DNA from: M3007 sp035299505 | GTDB taxonomy: Bacteria > Bacteroidota > Bacteroidia > Chitinophagales > Saprospiraceae | Length of the DNA: 64,000 nt | Reading direction: 5' to 3' | Assembly (NCBI GenBank): GCA_035299505.1 | Contig: DATGWL010000129.1 | Coordinates: forward strand, 1 to 64,000 | Part shown: positions 1-8,400 of the stretch, piece by piece | Numbering within the stretch: the stretch's first letter is position 1 | Layout of the letters: each line of letters begins with the position of its first letter | The notes under the pieces: generated by a model | What the model was told of the DNA's origin: nothing | The model's database searches: none | The model's input: the letters and a program-made list of their open reading frames with translations, nothing else | Translations under genes and position numbers: made by a program

Positions 1-2
1 AT

Positions 3-2909
3 CCGCGTAATTCGCAGAATTTTGGCGTGGGAATTTTCAAATCTATCAACGGCGGCAAAGATTGGACCTGCATGGGTCTGGAAAATACCAGAACCATACA
101 CAGGGTTGTGTTGCACCGCGACAACCCAGACATTATTTATGCTGCCTCTCAGGGATCAACTTATGGTCCAACAGAAGAACGCGGTGTGTATAAGAGCTCC
201 GATGGCGGTAGAACCTGGCGCCGGGTGTTGTTTGTCAACAACCTCACAGGTTGTGCCGATTTGGTGGCAGATCCACAAAATCCGAACAAGTTGTATGCTG
301 CCATGTGGGAATATCAGCGCTGGCCCTGGTTTTTCAAAAGTGGTGGCAAGGGTTCCGGTTTGTACGTTAGTTATGATGCGGGCGAAACCTGGGAAAAACG
401 CACCGACAAAGACGGTTTGCCGGAAGGCGACCTGGGCAGAATTGGCCTGGCGGTATCTAAAAGCAATCCGGATGTTGTGTACGCCCTGGTTGAAGCTAAA
501 GAAAACGCCCTGTATAAAAGTACAGACGGCGGTAAAAAGTGGCTAAAAATGGCCGATAAAGGCCAGGGAGATCGTCCTTTTTATTATTCAGAGATTTACG
601 TAGACCCTAAGAATGAAAACCGGGTTTACTCCATTTATACCTTCATTTCCCGCAGTGAAGACGGAGGCAAGTCCTTCAACACCTGGGCTGGCTGGCATAT
701 TCACCCGGATCACCACGCATTCTGGATCAGCCCCGACAATCCTGACTATATCATCAATGGCAATGATGGCGGCCTGAACATTACGTATGATGGCGGTAAA
801 ACCTGGCGGTTTGCGGAAAACATCCCGGTAGGTCAGTTTTACCACGTAGAAACCGACAATGAATGGCCCTATAATGTGTACGGAGGTCTTCAGGACAATG
901 GCTCATGGGTAGGCCCGTCAGCAGTATGGAAATCTGGTGGTATCCGGAATTCTGACTGGCAGGAGGTAAATTTTGGGGATGGTTTTGAAACCATGCCGAG
1001 GAAGGACGATGCCAGGTATGTATTTTCTGAGTCTCAGGGAGGCGAACTAAGCCTGGTGGATAGAAAAACAGGCGAAAACAAGTACATCAAACCCATCCAC
1101 CCGGATAGCAAAACCAAGTTGCGTTTTAACTGGAATGCTGCACTTGCCCAGGACCCACATGTAAACCACGGCATATATTTTGGGTCACAGTTTTTACATT
1201 ACTCTTCAGATTTAGGTCAAACATGGGAGATCATTAGTCCCGACCTGACCACCAATGATACCTCTAAAATGCACCAGGACATTTCCGGAGGATTAACCTT
1301 TGATGCCACCAATGCCGAAAACCATTGCACTATTATAGCCATCAATCCGAGTCCGGTACAGAAAGGCGTAGTTTGGGTGGGCACCGACGATGGCAACGTG
1401 CAATTAACCCGAGATGGTGGCAAAACATGGGAGAATTTTGCAGATAAACTTCCCAATGCGCCGAAAAACGCCTGGATTCCGGCTATTGAGGCATCGCCGG
1501 TGAATGCTGGTGAAGCTTTTGTAGTATTGAATAATTACCGCCAGAACGACTGGCAACCTTATTTGTATCACACCACAGATTTTGGCAAAAAATGGCATCG
1601 TCTGGCATCGCCTAAAAATCTGCCAACCCAAAACGGCGCAAATGGCGGCAATTATTGTCTTTCCGTGGTTCAGGATCCGGTTTCCCCAAATCTGCTTTTT
1701 CTGGGCACAGAGCATGGACTTTTTGTTTCCATTGATTATGGTCAAAACTGGATACAGTTCCCAGGAGAAACACTTCCGCCTGTGCCTGTATTTGATATGA
1801 AAATCCAGCAACGCGACGGCGATCTGGTATTGGGCACTTTTGGCAGAGGCATCTGGATAATGGACAACCTCTCTGCGCTGCGTACCCTGGCAAAAGAGGG
1901 GGCTGGTGTACTAGACCAACCATTCAAACTGTTTACCGCCCAACCGGGCATCCTGGCAGAGTATCGCTCCTTTGACGGCCCCCGTTTCGCGGTGGATGCC
2001 ACTTATCAGGGCGATAACAAAGGTACCGCCGTTTCGATCCCTGTTTGGGTGAAACCCGGATTGAAAAAAGCAGAAAAGAAAAAGGCCGATACAGAGGATA
2101 AAAAGGAAGGTAAAAAAGAAGAAAGCAAACCAAAAGCAAGCAGTGGAAAGAGCGACGCTAAAAAAGAAAAGGCCACGGTGATGGTGCTTTCCATGAAGGG
2201 CGATACTATCCGGAGGTACAAAACAGAGTTGGATTCAGCATTTTTAAGCAGAATCTGGTGGGGCATGGATACCAAAGGCGTCCGCTTCCCATCCAAGAAT
2301 GAGCCTGGACCTGATCAATTGGAGCCAGGTGGTGGCCCAACTGCCATTCCCGGCGATTATTGGGTAAAAGTTGATTATATGGGATACCGGGATTCTATCA
2401 CGGTTAAAGTTATGGACGACCCAAGGCTCAATATTTCCATTTCGGAACGCGAAGCCAAAGCAGCAGCCATAAGAGATATGTATCAGGTGATAGACCGCGC
2501 CACCAAAGCCTACAACCGGCTCAAGGAAGCTGAAAAGACCATTTCTCTGGTGGAGAGCCAGTTCAGTAATGTGCCGGATAGCCTGAAAAAAGACGCAATA
2601 AAACTGGGTTCAGCCTTAAAGGATTCCATCAACACCTTAAAGGAGTTGTTCTTTCAACACAAAGAGGCCAAAGGAATTCAACGCAATCCAAACACCTTGA
2701 ATAACTACCTGAGCAAACCATTCGATTACATCGAAGCCAACAGAGGAGGTCCGAATGCTTCAGCTACAATAGCGATAAATACAGCTAAGAAGGAAACAGA
2801 TATGGTGATTGAGCGCATCAATCAATTGTTTGATAAGCCCTGGAAAGATTATCGGGAAAAGGTAGAGGTGGTAAAATTTTCCTTGTTTAAGGATTTTGAC
2901 CGACTTTGA
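3..2909 (+). CDS. Sortilin/VPS10-like beta-propeller protein, 5' truncated by the window edge
   Basis: The frame is open to the first bases of the window, so the true N-terminus lies outside; the GTG at 27 is only an internal valine codon. About 968 residues are visible. Repeated BNR/Asp-box-like motifs (SxDGGxTW, for example SINGGKDW, SSDGGRTW, TRDGGKTW) cover the first ~620 residues and indicate multi-bladed propellers like those of VPS10/sortilin-type 'glycosyl hydrolase BNR' proteins of Bacteroidota. A Lys/Glu-rich low-complexity stretch follows (around residues 690-725), then a helical C-terminal part. No sorting domain is seen at the C-terminus. These proteins are normally exported, but substrate and activity cannot be read from the sequence. 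A clear intrinsic terminator follows at 2934. Confidence 0.85.
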   Translation, partial: PRNSQNFGVGIFKSINGGKDWTCMGLENTRTIHRVVLHRDNPDIIYAASQGSTYGPTEERGVYKSSDGGRTWRRVLFVNNLTGCADLVADPQNPNKLYAAMWEYQRWPWFFKSGGKGSGLYVSYDAGETWEKRTDKDGLPEGDLGRIGLAVSKSNPDVVYALVEAKENALYKSTDGGKKWLKMADKGQGDRPFYYSEIYVDPKNENRVYSIYTFISRSEDGGKSFNTWAGWHIHPDHHAFWISPDNPDYIINGNDGGLNITYDGGKTWRFAENIPVGQFYHVETDNEWPYNVYGGLQDNGSWVGPSAVWKSGGIRNSDWQEVNFGDGFETMPRKDDARYVFSESQGGELSLVDRKTGENKYIKPIHPDSKTKLRFNWNAALAQDPHVNHGIYFGSQFLHYSSDLGQTWEIISPDLTTNDTSKMHQDISGGLTFDATNAENHCTIIAINPSPVQKGVVWVGTDDGNVQLTRDGGKTWENFADKLPNAPKNAWIPAIEASPVNAGEAFVVLNNYRQNDWQPYLYHTTDFGKKWHRLASPKNLPTQNGANGGNYCLSVVQDPVSPNLLFLGTEHGLFVSIDYGQNWIQFPGETLPPVPVFDMKIQQRDGDLVLGTFGRGIWIMDNLSALRTLAKEGAGVLDQPFKLFTAQPGILAEYRSFDGPRFAVDATYQGDNKGTAVSIPVWVKPGLKKAEKKKADTEDKKEGKKEESKPKASSGKSDAKKEKATVMVLSMKGDTIRRYKTELDSAFLSRIWWGMDTKGVRFPSKNEPGPDQLEPGGGPTAIPGDYWVKVDYMGYRDSITVKVMDDPRLNISISEREAKAAAIRDMYQVIDRATKAYNRLKEAEKTISLVESQFSNVPDSLKKDAIKLGSALKDSINTLKELFFQHKEAKGIQRNPNTLNNYLSKPFDYIEANRGGPNASATIAINTAKKETDMVIERINQLFDKPWKDYREKVEVVKFSLFKDFDRL

Positions 2910-2933
2910 ACATAAGTCATTGATTAATAGCCT

Positions 2934-2975
2934 AATAGCGGATTTTGACAGCCATGTCAGGATCCGCTATTTTTG
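2934..2975 (+). terminator. Intrinsic terminator after the sortilin-like gene
   Basis: Arms AATAGCGGAT (2934-2943) and ATCCGCTATT (2962-2971) pair perfectly, an inner TGACA/TGTCA pair extends the structure, and a T-run follows. Confidence 0.85.
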
Positions 2976-3096
2976 TTAATTATGCCAGTTTTTGACATTT
3001 CATTAAAATCTCTACAACCTTTAGCTTCGAGGTATTGTTTAACTTTAAACATTGAATTGTTAAACAAAAATCATCTAACTCAAATTTTACTTCATT

Positions 3097-4107
3097 ATGT
3101 TTCGCACAGCCAAAACAATCCTTTTTTCCCTTTCTCTCCTGATTGGATTCACCGCATGCCAAAAAGAAGAACTGACTGAAGCAAGCTCCGTAATTGATCA
3201 GGGAATTGCAACCGAAAGGAACAACACCATTGTTGACATTGCTATTTCTAACCCGGACTTCAGCATTCTCGTTGCTGCAGTGGTAAAAACCAACACTGTA
3301 GGTCTGTTTTCCAATGCAAACCTGAACGGTACTGTATTTGCGCCAACCAACGCAGCATTTGCACAACTTCCGGCACCATTCAACAGCGTAAGCGGTATCA
3401 ATGGTATCACGAATCCAAACGAGATCAAGTTCCTGACCAACGTACTGCGTTACCACCTGATCGCTGGTCGTAAAAACGCTGCTCAATTGCCAAACGGCGG
3501 CTACGGAACGTACAAAACCGCTACCACTCCAAACGACAACCAAATCTTTGTAAGCCGCAGCATTGCCAACGAGGTGATCATCAACGGTAACAGCAAAGTG
3601 GTTGCTGCCGACATTCAGGCTTCTAACGGCGTTATCCACGTGATTGACAAAGTGCTGTTCTACCCAACCAAAGACATCGCTCAGATTGCAATCGGTAACG
3701 GTAACTTTACTGCCCTGGTTGCTGCACTGCAAAAAACTGGTCTGGTAAACACCCTGATGTCTCCAACCACCAACGTAACAGTATTTGCTCCAACGGATGC
3801 TGCTTTCGCTCAATTGCCAGCACCGTTGAACAATGCTGCCAACATCAAGGGCATCAACGACGCAGCTACCATCAACACCCTCCGTACTGTATTGCTGTAC
3901 CACCTGACGGGCGGTCGCGTTTTCTCAGCTGATTTGCGTGAAAACATCACCGTACCAATGGTTGCAGCTGGCAACACCACTATCACCCTTGCCGGCGGCG
4001 CTAAAGTTAAAGGTACAAGCAACCCAACAGGCTCCAATATCGTCCTCACCGACCTTTTGGCCAGAAACGGTGTTATTCACGTGATTGACGCAGTTCTGCT
4101 CCCATAA
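3097..4107 (+). CDS. Fasciclin (FAS1) domain lipoprotein, two domains
   Basis: This 336-residue protein starts with a lipoprotein signal peptide whose lipobox is GFTAC (Cys about residue 21), so it should be anchored in a membrane facing the periplasm or outside. Two tandem FAS1 domains follow (about 45-190 and 195-336). Each shows the family signatures: TVFAPTNAAFAQLP or TVFAPTDAAFAQLP early, a YHL segment in the middle and NGVIHVIDKVL or NGVIHVIDAVL at the end. FAS1 domains mediate adhesion; the ligand here is unknown. The gene is monocistronic, bounded by terminators at 2934 and 4134. It has GC-rich, strongly biased codons, consistent with high expression, and this bias opens a long shadow frame on the other strand. 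Confidence 0.93.
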   Translation: MFRTAKTILFSLSLLIGFTACQKEELTEASSVIDQGIATERNNTIVDIAISNPDFSILVAAVVKTNTVGLFSNANLNGTVFAPTNAAFAQLPAPFNSVSGINGITNPNEIKFLTNVLRYHLIAGRKNAAQLPNGGYGTYKTATTPNDNQIFVSRSIANEVIINGNSKVVAADIQASNGVIHVIDKVLFYPTKDIAQIAIGNGNFTALVAALQKTGLVNTLMSPTTNVTVFAPTDAAFAQLPAPLNNAANIKGINDAATINTLRTVLLYHLTGGRVFSADLRENITVPMVAAGNTTITLAGGAKVKGTSNPTGSNIVLTDLLARNGVIHVIDAVLLP

Positions 4108-4133
4108 GCGTTACATCAGATACACATGGTGCA

Positions 4134-4171
4134 GCCGTTGATCCTCTCGGGGATCAACGGCGCTTTTTTTT
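4134..4171 (+). terminator. Intrinsic terminator after the FAS1 gene
   Basis: A perfect 11-bp stem, GCCGTTGATCC (4134-4144) with GGATCAACGGC (4151-4161), is followed by an 8-T run. Confidence 0.93.
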
Positions 4172-4364
4172 ATGCAAAATGTAAATATCATTCAAAAATA
4201 CCCGTCCTTTGCACTTACGTCAAGACCGTTCGAACCTACCGAGTTTATTTATTCCTGCACCTATACCTCTACACGGAACCGAAGCGACTTGAAAACAGTG
4301 TGATCCTACAAATCGATGGACAATTATCATTACCTAAACATTCGCATTTTTACTTTCGAACACA

Positions 4365-5294
4365 ATGTCTGATTCCCAACACAAGTTAACCCGCATCGGG
4401 GTGTTTTACGATGGAAATTACTTTTTGCATGTTTCCAACTATTACGCCTATCACCATGAGCGCAGAGGCAGGTTAAGTATCGCTGGTTTGCATGATTTCA
4501 TTCGTTACAAAATAGCCGACGAAGAACAAAAAGACATGCATCTTTGCCAGATAGTTGACGCACATTATTTCCGTGGACGTCTTTCTGCGCAAGAGGCCAG
4601 CAACGAAGGAAACCGTTTATACTACGATCGACTTTTTGACGATATCTTAATGATGGAAGGGGTTACTACCCACTATCTGCCAGTTAGAACCACTTATTTC
4701 GGCCAAAGACAAGAGCGTGGTATTGATGTTTGGATGGCGCTTGAAGCATTCGAACTTGCCCTGCATAAACAATTTGATGTCATAGTCTTGATCGCATCTG
4801 ATAGCGATTTCGTGCCGTTAGTGCGCAAACTGCATACTTTGGGCGTACGTGTCATGTTGTTTGCCTGGGATTATGATTTCTTCGATGAAGAAGGCCGCCG
4901 CCGCAGCACTGTAACATCCCAGGCACTTTGGGAAGAGGTTACCTATCCAATGGCTATGGAGAAAGTGATTTCAGAAGACAGCGATCCTGATTTTTCTGTA
5001 AATCGTCTTTTTGTAGAGCGCAAAAGGAATCTCCCTCCAACTCCAACAGACACAGAAGAAGCCAACATAGAGCCGATTGAGGAGGGTGAAACCAAAAGAA
5101 GCACCATTTTCAGTTTGAAGGATGGCTATGGCTTTATCAACTACCCACAAACAAACAACCTGTTCTTCCACTTCTCGTTCCTGGTAGATACTGACTTTAA
5201 TGATCTAAGAGAAGGTGATTTGGTTGAATTCACTTTGAGCAAAAATGACCGCGGGGAACCTATTGCACGTAATGTGCGGTTAATCCGCGAGTAA
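4365..5294 (+). CDS. NYN-domain (LabA/DUF88-type) putative RNase fused to a cold-shock domain
   Basis: 309 residues. Residues ~9-205 form a NYN/PIN-like domain. An early Asp sits in the GVFYDGNYF motif, and RGIDVWMALEAFELA and LIASDSDFVPLVRKL provide the other acidic residues expected of this metal-dependent nuclease fold. Residues ~240-309 form a cold-shock/S1-like nucleic-acid-binding domain with the GYGFINY and LFFHFSFL motifs, which correspond to RNP1 (KGFGFI) and RNP2 (VFVHFS) of cold-shock proteins. The architecture suggests an RNA-binding ribonuclease in the cytoplasm. It is a single gene, ended by the hairpin at 5315. The nuclease activity is inferred from the family, not shown. Confidence 0.88.
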   Translation: MSDSQHKLTRIGVFYDGNYFLHVSNYYAYHHERRGRLSIAGLHDFIRYKIADEEQKDMHLCQIVDAHYFRGRLSAQEASNEGNRLYYDRLFDDILMMEGVTTHYLPVRTTYFGQRQERGIDVWMALEAFELALHKQFDVIVLIASDSDFVPLVRKLHTLGVRVMLFAWDYDFFDEEGRRRSTVTSQALWEEVTYPMAMEKVISEDSDPDFSVNRLFVERKRNLPPTPTDTEEANIEPIEEGETKRSTIFSLKDGYGFINYPQTNNLFFHFSFLVDTDFNDLREGDLVEFTLSKNDRGEPIARNVRLIRE

Positions 5295-5314
5295 ACAGCT
5301 CAAAAAAACATATT

Positions 5315-5352
5315 AAACATGAGTCACCTCTGCATAGGGGTGGCTCATGTTT
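5315..5352 (+). terminator. Bidirectional hairpin terminator, copy 1 of a two-copy family
   Basis: The arms AAACATGAGTCACC (5315-5328) and GGTGGCTCATGTTT (5339-5352) pair over 14 bp with one G-T wobble, and T-rich sequence follows. The loop reads TCTGCATAGG. The core recurs, inverted, at 5431-5471. Confidence 0.88.
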
Positions 5353-5430
5353 TGTTTGGGGCATGAGCTCAGCTGAAGTCTATCCTTTGTAACCATGCGC
5401 TCTCTTAACAGGCCTTCTTTTTTTCACCAA

Positions 5431-5471
5431 AAAAGCCTGAGCCACCCTATGCAAGGATGACTCAGGCTTTT
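5431..5471 (-). terminator. Hairpin terminator of the giant secreted protein gene, copy 2
   Basis: AAAAGCCTGAG (5431-5441) pairs with CTCAGGCTTTT (5461-5471). Read on the minus strand, the stem is followed by a T-run. The interior closely matches that of the 5315-5352 hairpin read on its own strand (shared TGCATAGGG and TGGCTC). Confidence 0.85.
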
Positions 5472-5495
5472 CAATAACCTTTGTGAATTACCCGG

Positions 5496-8400
5496 CTATC
5501 GGAGCAGGGTAACTTCGCCGGAGTAGGTTTCTTCTTCACCGTTTCCAAACCGCACCAGCATTTTGTACACATAAACGTCGCTAGGAGCGTTTTTATCATC
5601 CGTTCGGCCATCCCATGCCTGTTTAGCCGGCGTCGCCTCAAATACTTTCTGTCCCCAGCGGTTGTAGATAGTGAAGTTTAACACTGTAGCAGAACCACCG
5701 AGCAATACTGGCCCGAAGGTGTCATTTGCACTATCTCCGTTCGGAGTAAAGGCATTCGGAATAGCAAAGCAACGCTTGGTATTGTAAACCACCGGATCGG
5801 ATACTGATGTACAGCCATTGGCATCAGTGGCAACTACAGTATAAGAAACCTGATCGCCCAGCGGTGTAACCTCAACGGAATCCTTAGTGGCGCCCGGCAC
5901 TACTTCACCATTGGCTAGCCATTGCAGACTTTCTACATCGCCGGAAACTACATTGATCCTAAGCTTAACTGAAGATCCCTCACAAATAGAATCGGCAGGA
6001 TCCGGTGTAACCTCAATCTTGTCCAATACAATTGGCGGGAATACCGTAACCGTCACCGCATCGTTGTCGCTACAATTTACGCCGTAGTAAATGGTGGCTG
6101 TGTAGGTAATCGTAAATACTGGATTCACCGTAATGGTTGCACCTTTTAATCCACCCGGCATCCACACAATACTGTCGGCAGGTGTGCCTGTAACATTCGC
6201 AGTGAGCGTAGCATTTTCGCCAAAGCAAATGGATTGATCTGCGCCTGCATTCACACTTGCATTAGAAACCGTTACAGTAACCTGCCCCTGTGTGGTGCAG
6301 TTCTGGTTAGACGCTGTTACCGAATAAGTTATGGTGCTGTTTGGCGTAGCAATCGGATTGGGTATAGACGCGTTATTCAAGCTCGTAGCTGGCGTCCATT
6401 GGAATGCTCCAGGTCCGTTTGGCGGCAAGGTAAGTGCCACAGATTCACCCAGACAGATTGAGGTGTTTGGGTTCAAATTCAGCACTGGCAATGGAATAAC
6501 ATCCACATTTACCGCATCTACAGCGGCACATCCCTGGCCATAAAAATAGGTTACGCCATAAGATTGCAGGGTAGTCGGGCTAACCGTAATGGTATTGGTT
6601 GTTTCACCTCCTGGCGACCATACCAAACTGCCCGGGTCGCCTGTAGCTGTAGCCGTGAGGGTAGCGTTGGCGCCTTCGCAAATGATTTGATCCACGCCGG
6701 CATTCACGCTGGCATTGTAATAAGTTACAGTTACTTCTCCTTCAGTACTGCAATTTTGCCCCTGCGCCACCACTTTATACGTAATGGTTTGGGTAGGGGA
6801 GGCCACTGGATTCGGAGAACTTGGGTCGTTCAGGAATGTGGCTGGCGTCCAGGTGTACGTTACATCTGTTTGGCTGTTCCCATTCAATACTACTGAACCG
6901 GTAGAGCAAATCACCGGATCATCCGCCAGCTGCAACACCGGCGGCTGTTCTACAAACACAGCAATGCTGGTACCCGCCGGACAAGGAATATCTTTTACGC
7001 TGATCTGGTAGAGGGTTGTTTGTGTTGGAGTCGCCAATGGATTCAGGCAATCATCACAGGAGAGTGTGCCGGCTGTCATAGGCTCCCACTGGTACGTGAA
7101 GTTGGGATTTGGTGGCGTCACCGAAACATTGATCTGTGCCGATGCACCCGGACAAACTATAGGGGGCGTGGCAAAAGCCTGTAGCGTAGGCGGTGTAAAT
7201 ACCGGCACATATACTTCGGTAGTGTCTACACAACCGCCGATGGTGGTAACACGCTGATAGGTAAAGGTATCAGAAGCCAGAATTACCAGGCTCAACAGGT
7301 CGTCTGGAGTCAGGAACGTACCATGTGGCAACCATTCATGGGTAATGCCAGGGAAATTAGCTGGCTCGAAAATGCTGTTGGCCAGGAAATAGATGGTATC
7401 TCCGGGACAATACACTTCCTTATCCAACACTTTACGTACAGACAATTCTGGCAAAGAATCCACTTTGAGTCGCACAGAATCGTACACCGTACAGGTTCTG
7501 TTACCGCTCACAATATCGTAGGTAGCGGTATAGGTTACGGATTCCGTTGGCGTCGCAATTACAGTACCTCCGGTATTGGTGTTCAAAAATGCAGAAGGGG
7601 TCCAGGTTACCGTAGAGCCTACAGGATTGGTTATGGCAACTAGTGTATCTGACTCTCCCAAACACAATAAGCGCAAGTCTTGACCCTGAATTTCAATGTC
7701 TGACAGAATTAGCGTAACGGTTACGCTTGCTGTTTGTGAGCAGGCATCATTGGCGCTGGTAGCCACCAGGGTGTACGTAGTGGTCTGGTCAGGTGTAGCA
7801 ATTGGGCTTGCGGAGTTGGGGTTATCAAGTCCGTCAGCTGGCGTCCATTCATATTGGGTAGTACTGCTCAACGGACTGGCCAACTGGATAGGATAATTTT
7901 GACAAGCCACAGTATCCGCAATTAATGAAGGCATCTTGAGCGTATCCACAATGACGGTCACAAAGTCATTCACCGTACAACCTTCCAGGGTTACCGTTGC
8001 TGTATAGGTGAGCGGGAAAGTTGGCGTGGCAATTGGCGTCAGACTGTTTGGATCGTCCAGACCAGTGGCTGGAAGCCATGTAACAGGGGTGTTTGGAGGA
8101 TTCACTATTGCCTGCAACGAAACCGAACTGCCAAGACAAATGGTTGTTGGTGTCAGTGCGGAGGCGGCAATTTCTGGTCCAATCACTTTCACAAAAACAG
8201 AATCTTCGTCTTCACAGTTGCCAACAATACCCTTAACAGTCAGCCACACACTCTGTGTTGGCGACGTAACCGGATTGGGTACATAAGCGTTGCTAACCTG
8301 ATTCACTGGTTCCCAGAAATATGAGGTGGCGCCTGAAGCATTGAGCTGCAGGAAGTCGCCTTTACAAACCGTAAGGGTATCTCCACCGCTTACAACCACT

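Noticed and set aside
2980..3903. 307-codon open frame antisense to the FAS1 gene
   Set aside because: It is a shadow created by the strong codon bias of the FAS1 gene; repeated GG/VV/Q-rich composition, no start signal and no family resemblance.
4126..4389. 87-codon frame between the FAS1 and NYN genes
   Set aside because: It runs through the terminator hairpin and has no leader or conserved pattern.
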